Under the pieces are notes generated by a model, which worked only from the letters and a program-made list of their open reading frames with translations, was not told the DNA's origin and made no database searches. This document shows positions 1 through 5,777 of a DNA stretch of 5,777 nt, piece by piece. This DNA is from JAAYYM01 sp035271065 (GTDB lineage Bacteria > Bacillota > Clostridia > Lachnospirales > Lachnospiraceae), in NCBI GenBank assembly GCA_035271065.1, contig DATESB010000269.1:1-5777 (forward strand). The letters are read 5' to 3'. Within the stretch, counting starts at the first letter, position 1; the number at the start of each line of letters is the position of its first letter. The position numbers were made by a program, and so were the translations under genes.

Positions 1-1
1 C

Positions 2-739
2 GGACATTATCATAGAAGCGCAAAAGGCGGCGGTGAATGGGAATTCTTTGATTTACCGGAACAATGGAGCATTTCTTATGGTTCTCTGACATTTAACCTA
101 AAGCCTTTCAGTTTCAAGCACACCGGTCTGTTTCCGGAACAGGCAGCTAATTGGGATTGGTTTTCGGAAATCATTCGAAACGCTGTGAAGCAGGGCAGAA
201 CTGCAACAAGCGAACATCCTGTCCGCGTTTTGAACTTATTTGCCTATACAGGTGGTGCAACTCTGGCAGCCGCATCCGCAGGTGCACACGTCACACACGT
301 AGACGCTTCCAAGGGTATGGTCAACTGGGCAAAAGAAAATGCCAAAAGTTCCGGATTGGAACAGGCTCCTATTCGTTGGCTGGTCGATGATTGTGTAAAG
401 TTTGTAGAACGCGAGATACGCCGCGGTAATCAGTATGATTCCATTATTATGGATCCGCCTTCCTACGGAAGAGGGCCAAAGGGCGAGATATGGAAGATAG
501 AAGAATCTATCTTTCCGTTTATAGAACTCTGTACACAGATACTGGCTGATAAGCCTCTGTTTTTCTTGATTAATTCTTATACCACCGGATTGCAGCCTGC
601 TGTATTGTCCTATATGCTCAACACTGCAATCGTTAAAAAATATGGCGGTCATGTAATGGCTGATGAGGTTGGATTACCCGTCACGGAAACCGGATTAATT
701 CTTCCGTGTGGAGCATCAGGAAGATATTCTCAGTCATAG
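2..739 (+). CDS. Class I SAM-dependent methyltransferase, RlmI/RlmK-like (5' partial)
   Basis: Transfers a methyl group from S-adenosylmethionine, probably to RNA; it acts in the cytoplasm. The frame is open from base 2, giving 245 residues with no start, so the N-terminus lies left of the window. Residues 38-51 (FKHTGLFPEQAANW) are the conserved lead-in of this family. The SAM-binding glycine loop follows (VLNLFAYTGGAT, about 76-87), then the acidic residue that holds the SAM ribose (D101 in VTHVDASKGM), WLVDDC (about 126-131), the motif IV DPPSYGRG (151-158), and a C-terminal LPCGASGRYS. This order matches the catalytic domain of the 23S rRNA methyltransferases RlmI (m5C1962) and RlmK (m7G2069), Pfam Methyltrans_SAM. 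I see no RNA-binding PUA domain, but the N-terminus is missing. The exact target is inferred only by family and could differ. A GTG at 185 is not the true start, because conserved family sequence continues upstream of it. The gene ends at a TAG just before a shared terminator and converges on the minus-strand operon. Confidence 0.9.
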   Translation, partial: GHYHRSAKGGGEWEFFDLPEQWSISYGSLTFNLKPFSFKHTGLFPEQAANWDWFSEIIRNAVKQGRTATSEHPVRVLNLFAYTGGATLAAASAGAHVTHVDASKGMVNWAKENAKSSGLEQAPIRWLVDDCVKFVEREIRRGNQYDSIIMDPPSYGRGPKGEIWKIEESIFPFIELCTQILADKPLFFLINSYTTGLQPAVLSYMLNTAIVKKYGGHVMADEVGLPVTETGLILPCGASGRYSQS

Positions 740-756
740 TATCAAAATCATAAAAA

Positions 757-782
757 AGTCCGACTCTTAACTGAGTCGGACT
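757..782. terminator. Bidirectional rho-independent terminator between convergent genes
   Basis: AGTCCGACTC (757-766) and GAGTCGGACT (773-782) form a perfect 10-bp stem around the 6-nt loop TTAACT. On the plus strand the stem is followed by a T-rich run, CTCTTTCTT (783-789), which serves the methyltransferase that ends at 739. On the minus strand the stem is followed by six T residues (A run at 752-757), a cleaner U-tract, which serves the gene ending at 809. The hairpin is the only strong one in this gap and probably ends both transcription units. Confidence 0.88.
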
Positions 783-808
783 CTTTCTTATGGTTGTCTC
801 AAATTTTC

Positions 809-1090
809 TTATTGTAACTGACTTACAAAAGATGTAACTACTGCCATAAGTGCTGATGAGAAAACAATCGAAATCACGATGCTGATTGCATACCATATCA
901 ACATAGCCTTTGCATAATTTGACTTCGACGGCTTCGTGTTCTTGGTATCGCCAAATGCCCAAACAAACAATAAAATAATACCAACGCAAGGAATCATTAA
1001 CAGGAATGTGGTTAACATCCAATCACCTATTGTCATTGTTTGCTCTGCCGGCTGCACCGACTGTGTTGAGTAATTCGTATTTGTGTCCAT
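809..1090 (-). CDS. Small two-helix membrane protein, uncharacterised
   Basis: A 93-residue protein of unknown function. Residues 1-18 are polar and rich in Ser, Thr and Gln. A GDWM motif (22-25) leads into a first hydrophobic helix (about 25-46, containing MIPCVGIILLFVWAFG). A short Lys-rich polar loop follows (about 47-61, GDTKNTKPSKSNYAK), then a second helix (about 62-87). I recognise the GDWMLTT...IPCV.II.LFVWAFG pattern from many small Firmicutes membrane proteins, some of which carry an N-terminal zinc ribbon; this one has none. The topology vaguely recalls CD225/dispanin or TM2-type proteins, but I cannot assign it to either. The start at 1090 is chosen because GAGGAGG lies 8 nt upstream; the next Met (residue 19) has no such signal. 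It lies 60 nt after the DUF2752 stop on the same strand, so it may be the last gene of that operon or have its own promoter. It ends at the shared terminator. Confidence 0.85.
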   Translation of the reverse strand: MDTNTNYSTQSVQPAEQTMTIGDWMLTTFLLMIPCVGIILLFVWAFGDTKNTKPSKSNYAKAMLIWYAISIVISIVFSSALMAVVTSFVSQLQ

Positions 1091-1098
1091 TCTTTTTT

Positions 1099-1105
1099 CC
1101 TCCTC
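1099..1105 (-). promoter_or_regulatory. Strong Shine-Dalgarno site of the small membrane protein
   Basis: On the minus strand this reads GAGGAGG, a near-perfect match to the anti-Shine-Dalgarno sequence, separated by 8 nt (AAAAAAGA) from the ATG at 1090-1088. It fixes the start of the 93-residue protein. It is far stronger than any site in front of the other minus-strand genes, suggesting that this small protein is made at a higher level. Confidence 0.8.
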
Positions 1106-1120
1106 ATAGAAAACGTATTC

Positions 1121-1139
1121 AAAGCTTATAATATGCTTT
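1121..1139. repeat. 19-bp imperfect palindrome upstream of the small membrane protein gene
   Basis: AAAGCTTATAATATGCTTT is a palindrome centred on base 1130 with a single mismatched pair (1126/1134). It lies between the DUF2752 stop (1151) and the ribosome binding site of the next gene. It contains a -10-like hexamer on the minus strand (TATTAT), but only a poor -35 match (TGGTAA) 17 nt before it. It could be a regulator-binding site, part of a promoter for the 809-1090 gene, or a small RNA hairpin. On the minus strand no T-run follows it, so it is not a convincing terminator. Function not established. Confidence 0.35.
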
Positions 1140-1150
1140 ATAGGAGTATT

Positions 1151-1621
1151 TTACCACATCTGTGTCAAAAAACCAAATATTTTGTCTAATTCAAATAACT
1201 TAAGTCCTGTCGGTGTATAAGTCATTGGTTCCTGATACGGAAAAAGCGTAGCCATGCGGTAGATATACAACACCATCATAATCAGGCACAACACAATTGC
1301 CGCAACAATACTTCCTTTTGCCCGTTTGCCGAATACATATCTACAAATGCAGAAATAAGTACCAAGTATCACCCACGGTAGCACCATCGGATGCATCTGA
1401 AACGATTCAACAAAATGCCCCGTCAACATTAATAATGTTGCACGCGTCATACCACATCCCGGGCATGGAAACCCAGTCAATATCCGAGTGACACAAAACT
1501 CGTGAAACAGCAGTTGTGTCGTCAGCCAATAAACTACCAAGCCAAGCAGCACCCATTTTCCATTCACCATGTCCTTCTTTATTCTGTTCTTTATCTCAGC
1601 AAATCGCCCTTTATTACTCAA
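1151..1621 (-). CDS. DUF2752 family membrane protein
   Basis: A 156-residue integral membrane protein (from the TTG start) of the DUF2752 family, whose biochemical role is unknown. The family signature is clear: a Cys (C43) followed by TGFPCPGCGMTRA (49-61), with C53 and C56 in a CPGC arrangement just after the first helix (about 22-41). An HP pair (MHP, 76-78) precedes helix 2 (about 79-97), helix 3 spans about 105-122, and YIYRM (119-123) follows the family pattern. The C-terminus is a short amphipathic tail. Start choice: the open frame reaches an ATG at 1708, but that would overlap the upstream gene by 95 nt and add residues with no family match. A TTG at 1621 has AAAGGAG 4 nt upstream and overlaps the upstream stop by only 8 nt, a typical coupled arrangement. 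An ATG at 1570 (139 residues) is the main alternative and keeps the whole conserved domain, but its GG-rich site is only 2 nt away. Confidence 0.82.
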   Translation of the reverse strand: MSNKGRFAEIKNRIKKDMVNGKWVLLGLVVYWLTTQLLFHEFCVTRILTGFPCPGCGMTRATLLMLTGHFVESFQMHPMVLPWVILGTYFCICRYVFGKRAKGSIVAAIVLCLIMMVLYIYRMATLFPYQEPMTYTPTGLKLFELDKIFGFLTQMW

Positions 1622-3284
1622 GTTGCTCCTTTGTGACTCTATATATCTGATATCCACCAACATTTTCAAATGGTTCCAATGAAAGTTTTTCTCCATAATG
1701 CTCTTCAATGAACAGCAGTTTTTCTTCCGGATAACAATTATCGATCAGATATACATTACCATCTGTGTTTTTTTGCAATGCTTCATATGCGTTTTGATAT
1801 CCGAATGCTTTGGTCACCTGTCGATAGATTGGTGAATTCGTCAACCAACCGCCAAAATAAGCTCGATTAGAAAAGCACCCACTCTCATATACTTTAAAGA
1901 TGTCATATTTATAACTATTTTGATCCGTAAACGTATCAATCAAATAGAGATAATCCTTCTGTGATTGCGTATACTCCGCCAAAGCTTCTGCCTTTGCCTC
2001 ATTTCGTATATAGTCGCGATAACCAGTAACCGATGTAAACAACAGTCCAATATTTAGAAAAATAAGAATTGCTGCCATTCCATGCATTGTTTGTTTACTT
2101 TCCACATCAGAATACAACATCATGATTGCCAAATATGCAAACCATGCCGCAAATACAATTCTATGACTCCAACGCCCACTGTATTGAAAATAGCATAATG
2201 AAAGACATAAAACCGCCAACGAATAAATCCACAACAATTTGTTTTTTTTGTCCGATGTAATCATCCACAATAGTAGCAACACTCCGCCCAGCATTGCAGC
2301 ATTCACCGTAAAGAACTCGTTATATAGATTCTCTACAAAAGCTTTGCACATTTTTATATCAATCATCTTACCATTATCGATTGCCAGCAAATCCGCTATC
2401 AACTGCTGATGAAAGACTCTGTCATCTCCAAATTGCCATGTCAAATAGAGCATTGCATCATTTTGAGATACATCTAATGCCGAAAGTTGTTCTCCGTGCT
2501 CCGCATAATCCAAAAGATCATATTGATAATCCAAAAGGTCAGTTCTTGCTTCATTAAACTCCATATATTCCCGCCAATTTGTATCATGCTGATAATTTGT
2601 CCAATCTGCATACTTAAGCAATCCAACTAACAGAAACAGAGATGCAAATGTAATAACTCCTCTTCTAATAACGGACTTTCTTTCTCCTCTATAACAATAC
2701 AACTCCCAAAGTCCAACACCTAGCATAAAAACTGAAACAAGTAAAAAAATCTCAAACCGATACAGTGCTCCGCATAATCCCAACACACCACCCAGCAGCA
2801 ATTGCCCTCTTTTGTTCTGTCGCAGTCCGCTGAAAATTAACAAATAGCCTGCCACAACAATAATTGCAGCGGTCTTTGTATATTGCAAACTAACATACCC
2901 CTCATAAAATGAAAACAATAGGAACAGCACTGCCATCAATTTTCCGTTGTTGACCTTTTGGGATAAAATCCATGTAATTGCAGTAAATGCAATAAACAAA
3001 AGCAAATATTGCATCAATGTGTACCACTTTACCAATGGGATGAGTGCATAAAAAGTTTTTAGCAACGCTCCTAAACAAGAATTAATATACACCAAATGAT
3101 ATTCGCCCGCACTTCCATATACCCCTTCCAAGATAAACGAGATAATAACATCATCATTTTCTTCAAAATGCGGATGAAAGCACACCAAAGACAGCACCAG
3201 AAAAAGTGCATTCATTAATACTGAAAAAACAATTGGCATTTCCAGATACTTCTTTATTTTTTTCTTCATCTGATTTTTCTCCAT
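1614..3284 (-). CDS. GT-C-like multi-spanning membrane protein, putative glycosyltransferase
   Basis: A 556-residue integral membrane protein, unnamed. It starts with a basic segment (KKKIKKY), then has roughly ten or eleven hydrophobic helices (about 17-36, 68-86, 89-108, 116-134, 138-153, 161-193, 206-224, 327-343, 350-366, 375-391, 402-420). Loop 37-67 carries EENDD (41-45), placed like the acidic catalytic motif in the first outer loop of GT-C transferases that use polyprenyl-phosphate sugars. A large loop (225-326) holds FNEARTDLLDY (243-253), SQND (273-276) and WQFGDDRVF (283-291), a pattern I recognise from uncharacterised Firmicutes membrane proteins. Residues 421-556 form a soluble, probably extracytoplasmic, C-terminal domain. 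Glycosyltransfer is inferred from architecture and from the adjacent YfhO gene; no family name is certain. The ATG at 3284 lies 3 nt after the YfhO stop and lacks a clear ribosome site. A Met five codons later (3269) has GGAG 9 nt upstream and could be the real start. Its end overlaps the DUF2752 start. Confidence 0.8.
   Translation of the reverse strand: MEKNQMKKKIKKYLEMPIVFSVLMNALFLVLSLVCFHPHFEENDDVIISFILEGVYGSAGEYHLVYINSCLGALLKTFYALIPLVKWYTLMQYLLLFIAFTAITWILSQKVNNGKLMAVLFLLFSFYEGYVSLQYTKTAAIIVVAGYLLIFSGLRQNKRGQLLLGGVLGLCGALYRFEIFLLVSVFMLGVGLWELYCYRGERKSVIRRGVITFASLFLLVGLLKYADWTNYQHDTNWREYMEFNEARTDLLDYQYDLLDYAEHGEQLSALDVSQNDAMLYLTWQFGDDRVFHQQLIADLLAIDNGKMIDIKMCKAFVENLYNEFFTVNAAMLGGVLLLLWMITSDKKNKLLWIYSLAVLCLSLCYFQYSGRWSHRIVFAAWFAYLAIMMLYSDVESKQTMHGMAAILIFLNIGLLFTSVTGYRDYIRNEAKAEALAEYTQSQKDYLYLIDTFTDQNSYKYDIFKVYESGCFSNRAYFGGWLTNSPIYRQVTKAFGYQNAYEALQKNTDGNVYLIDNCYPEEKLLFIEEHYGEKLSLEPFENVGGYQIYRVTKEQLE
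1626..1632 (-). promoter_or_regulatory. Ribosome binding site deciding the TTG start of the DUF2752 gene
   Basis: The minus strand reads AAAGGAG inside the last codons of the upstream membrane protein gene, 4 nt before a TTG at 1621-1619. The upstream stop TAA (1616-1614) falls just inside the new frame. The short spacing is near the lower limit, so initiation probably depends on ribosomes finishing the upstream gene. This is the best Shine-Dalgarno match near any possible start in this frame. Confidence 0.5.
2505..2541. repeat. 21-nt-period tandem duplication inside the GT-C-like gene
   Basis: ATAATCCAAAAGATCA (2505-2520) recurs as ATAATCCAAAAGGTCA (2526-2541), 15 of 16 bases identical, with a 21-nt period. 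Because 21 is a multiple of 3 it keeps the frame and gives the protein a doubled heptad, DLLDYQY-DLLDYAE (about 249-262), within the large outer loop. Confidence 0.75.
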
Positions 3285-3287
3285 TTT

Positions 3288-5777
3288 CTATATCAAAAAA
3301 GATATGGGAATAAATAAAATCGGTATTATATAGATGACCAATACCATTATACACCATACACTAAAATAAATAATGTCTGCAAAGCGATAAAATGAGGGAA
3401 CACCTGCCACCCCTTTGACACCTTTCCTTAACGAGATCAATCTGATAGCATTCAGCAGAAACAAACTAAGCATACTAATGATAATTCCTGTCTTCATTCC
3501 CACAGGGAAGAAATTAATTTCAATTCGGTTTTCGCCCTCTTCTACCGGTATCGCAGTAAAAATTCCAAATGCCCTGCTGCTTTCCACTTCTTTTCCGTTG
3601 CATTGTATAGTAAAGCCTTTGTCCCATCCAATTGGTAGTAAGGCAAATTTTTGTTCACCTATCGCATTTGCCGTCAAAGTCATAGAACTTTTTTCAACCG
3701 AAATATCATTCACGCTGTTAAACGCAGCATAGTCATCGCACAGTTCCCTGAGTACATTTAAGTCCAATGCTCCTATCGTATATTTCTTACTCATGTTTGA
3801 TTCTGCTAGACTTGAACCCTCAGTATATTTCACATCTATCGTTACTTCTTCATCCTGAAACACTCCAAGAAGAAGCATATTATTATTGAAATAAGAGGGA
3901 TATCCTGTATTATGCGGTTCACCGATGGTTGGAACATCAACTTCCTTCCCATTTACCAGTATCGTCATATTTTCACTATCACTATCCCATACAGAACCTG
4001 CAAAATAAACAGCCTTTTTTCCTTCAATTGCTATTACCTGATGATTAGCCTCTCCCTCGGCAACAATTTCAATCAAGCCTTTCTCCTGCTCCGGTTCCAA
4101 TAGATGATATACCTCATTTTGCAAATCAAACGGAGTTGTATTTTCTGCCTTCTGATTTTCATCCAAATCAGAAACCACGATACCAAACGGCATTTGATAC
4201 TGATTCTGATATAAGGTGTATTCATAGCTTTCACCATCTTGTTCGACTGCTTCTGAACGAAGCGGACTATATAACTCCTCAGGCTGTTTCATCATGCTTA
4301 ATGCTTCGGTTTCGCCAAGTAAGGCATCCGAAAAGACAGTTCCTCCGGCATCCAGCACACGCGTATACTGGATTGTATATCCCCATTCTGCAGCACCCTG
4401 CTGAAATTCCGGTGGAACCATATGCGTCCAGTTGCTCAGAGCAGCTCTTCTCACAATAAACGGATAATTTGCATTCAGCTGTGTATCCGGATTTTTCAAT
4501 CTTTCTGTTACCGAGGAACTAATCTGCAGCTCATCAACCAATTCATTTCCAACCTCTATATATGAGCTGGATTGCTCCGCTTTTTCCGAATAGCCCGTAA
4601 TATAAGTTGGCTGACCAAGTTGAATATAGGAAAAAATCAGAAATTCTGCAAACAGAACAAATACAGCGTATTGTGAGCATTTTTTATACAATAGAAAACT
4701 ATCCAGAAAAAATGTCAGTGCACAAATCAAAAAAGTAAGATGCAGCATCTGCCGCAAAGACATTCCTGAATTCTGTCTGTAAAAACAGATAAAAGTTCCC
4801 GCCGCCACAAGGGTAAACAACATCCCACACAAGTAACGCAGGAGTTCTTTCCGATTTTCTTGGTTATGTATGTGCGCAGGCAAATCCTTGGCATAATAGC
4901 ATGCTACTGCCAAAACAACAAAACTGAGAATAAATCCATTTCGAATCGGATAACCCACATAAGATCCAAAATGAAGCATCAAATTAATGCTCTCTACGAA
5001 CAATTCGGCACATACAATAAAAATAAGTCCCAGAGTAAACTTTAAATATCTTCTATCTATCTTTTTCCTTACATCTGTAATCATTCCATACACAATCGTT
5101 GAAAACGGTAGGGAAAGCCCCAATAACGTCCACCACCGCGTTGCATAGGCACCTTTCACTTGCTTTAAGATATTCAAATAGAAGTTGCCTTCATTTGCAT
5201 TATTACTAAAACGGGTAGACCCAAAAGTTTGTATCAACTGCGGAATCAAAATGAAAGAAGCAAGACCCAGCGAAATAAATGTTGCCAAAGCAAGTTGCCA
5301 GAGTATGCTACCCCTCTCCTGGCGGTCAACCTCTGAAAGAAATACGAAATATAACCCAACCGCCAACACCACAAACATTAATATCATAAAACTTTGATAG
5401 TAACTTCCCATCAGGCATAAGGATAGAACAATCGTGTACATCGTCGATTTTCTCTCCTTGAGTAATCGGTACACTCCTTCTATCAATAACGGAAACAATA
5501 CAGCAACATCTAACCATTGATTTGTAATATAAAGCATGAGCACATAGCCACTGATACCGTAACCAACTGAAAAACAAAGCTGCCACAGATATTCTGCTTT
5601 GATACGTTTATGCAAAAAATAGTACATCGTTGTAGACATACACGCCATTTTAATCATGGTGAAAACAGATAATGCTTGCAAAATCATATCACGCGGGAAA
5701 AGAAAGAGGAGTAAATTAAACAAACTGATACTACTGCAGCCGGACGTATTCATCGTCATGTTCGTCCCAAGTGCACT
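3288..5777 (-). CDS. YfhO family membrane protein (N-terminus outside window)
   Basis: The last 829 residues of a very large polytopic membrane protein; the frame is open through the right edge. Positions count from the first residue visible. SALGTN (1-6) and LFNLLLFLFPRD (19-30) are the family's usual early outer loop and second helix. About ten helices follow to residue 385. A long extracytoplasmic domain spans about 386-760, with SNWTHMVPPE (448-457), SDALLGET (483-490) and the C-terminal YfhO pattern WDKGFTIQCNGKEV (718-731), EEGENRIEINFFPVG (746-760). Two final helices (about 763-781 and 802-829) follow. Known YfhO proteins are about 850-900 residues, so some tens of residues are missing. 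In Bacillus and Listeria YfhO-type proteins are implicated in adding sugars to lipoteichoic acid outside the membrane from undecaprenyl-phosphate sugars; that role is inferred here, and the acceptor is unknown. The ATG at 5759 is internal, not the start. The stop is 3 nt before the next gene, so the two are co-transcribed. Confidence 0.9.
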   Translation of the reverse strand, partial: SALGTNMTMNTSGCSSISLFNLLLFLFPRDMILQALSVFTMIKMACMSTTMYYFLHKRIKAEYLWQLCFSVGYGISGYVLMLYITNQWLDVAVLFPLLIEGVYRLLKERKSTMYTIVLSLCLMGSYYQSFMILMFVVLAVGLYFVFLSEVDRQERGSILWQLALATFISLGLASFILIPQLIQTFGSTRFSNNANEGNFYLNILKQVKGAYATRWWTLLGLSLPFSTIVYGMITDVRKKIDRRYLKFTLGLIFIVCAELFVESINLMLHFGSYVGYPIRNGFILSFVVLAVACYYAKDLPAHIHNQENRKELLRYLCGMLFTLVAAGTFICFYRQNSGMSLRQMLHLTFLICALTFFLDSFLLYKKCSQYAVFVLFAEFLIFSYIQLGQPTYITGYSEKAEQSSSYIEVGNELVDELQISSSVTERLKNPDTQLNANYPFIVRRAALSNWTHMVPPEFQQGAAEWGYTIQYTRVLDAGGTVFSDALLGETEALSMMKQPEELYSPLRSEAVEQDGESYEYTLYQNQYQMPFGIVVSDLDENQKAENTTPFDLQNEVYHLLEPEQEKGLIEIVAEGEANHQVIAIEGKKAVYFAGSVWDSDSENMTILVNGKEVDVPTIGEPHNTGYPSYFNNNMLLLGVFQDEEVTIDVKYTEGSSLAESNMSKKYTIGALDLNVLRELCDDYAAFNSVNDISVEKSSMTLTANAIGEQKFALLPIGWDKGFTIQCNGKEVESSRAFGIFTAIPVEEGENRIEINFFPVGMKTGIIISMLSLFLLNAIRLISLRKGVKGVAGVPSFYRFADIIYFSVWCIMVLVIYIIPILFIPISFLI

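Noticed and set aside
236..652. 138-residue open frame on the minus strand inside the methyltransferase gene
   Set aside because: It is antisense to a clearly conserved coding sequence, shows no recognisable domain and has a random-looking composition.
185..739. GTG at 185 as the start of the methyltransferase
   Set aside because: The frame stays open to base 2 and the upstream residues (FKHTGLFPEQAANW) belong to the conserved family domain, so the gene begins left of the window.
681..1022. 113-residue minus-strand frame overlapping the small membrane protein gene and the terminator
   Set aside because: It reads through the terminator hairpin and lies out of frame with the better-supported 93-residue gene, which has a strong ribosome site.
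1151..1708. ATG at 1708 as the start of the DUF2752 gene
   Set aside because: It would overlap the upstream gene by 95 nt, has no good ribosome site, and adds residues unlike the family N-terminus.
3290..3305. Inverted repeat ATATC-AAAAAA-GATAT at the YfhO/GT-C junction as a terminator
   Set aside because: The stem has only 5 AT-rich pairs, lies within the last YfhO codons and has no following T-run; the 3-nt gene spacing argues for read-through.
3415..4459. Plus-strand open frames (3415-3732, 3912-4103, 4136-4459) opposite the YfhO gene
   Set aside because: They are shadows of the extracytoplasmic domain coding sequence on the other strand, with no ribosome sites or domains that I can see.
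5326..5586. 86-residue minus-strand frame inside the YfhO gene
   Set aside because: It is on the same strand but out of frame with a strongly supported membrane protein, and has no independent support.
3288..5759. ATG at 5759 as the start of the YfhO-family gene
   Set aside because: The six codons upstream to the window edge are open and read SALGTN, which fits the conserved YfhO loop, and a full YfhO needs a further N-terminal helix.

Overview
The window looks like chromosomal DNA from a low-to-moderate GC Firmicute, most likely a Clostridia/Lachnospiraceae-type gut anaerobe. This is inferred from the AT-rich coding DNA, the strong AGGAGG-type ribosome binding site, and the protein types present (a YfhO-family giant membrane protein, a DUF2752 protein with the PCPGCGMTR motif, and a small GDWM-type membrane protein). 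No species can be named from sequence alone.

Layout. Bases 2-739 (+) hold the C-terminal 245 residues of a class I SAM-dependent methyltransferase of the RlmI/RlmK-like type, cut off by the left edge. It faces a block of minus-strand genes, and the two are separated by a perfect 10-bp hairpin at 757-782 that can terminate transcription in both directions. Reading the minus strand from the right edge, in order of transcription, there is: a YfhO-family multi-spanning membrane protein (5777-3288, N-terminus outside the window); an uncharacterised GT-C-like multi-spanning membrane protein (3284-1614), starting 3 nt after the YfhO stop; a DUF2752 membrane protein (about 1621-1151), whose probable TTG start overlaps the end of the previous gene by 8 nt; and, after a 60-nt gap, a 93-residue two-helix membrane protein (1090-809) with a strong ribosome binding site.

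How the genes work together. The first three minus-strand genes are so tightly packed that they almost certainly share one transcript. All encode membrane proteins. YfhO proteins are linked in Bacillus and Listeria to glycosylation of cell-envelope polymers outside the membrane using lipid-linked sugars, and the second protein has the architecture of a GT-C transferase (many helices, an acidic motif in the first outer loop, a soluble C-terminal part). The reasonable inference is a cell-surface glycan decoration module, with DUF2752 and possibly the small protein as accessory membrane components of unknown role. The methyltransferase is a separate, convergent transcription unit. Nothing in the window indicates a mobile element, CRISPR array, tRNA or rRNA. 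No intergenic stretch exceeds 100 bases.
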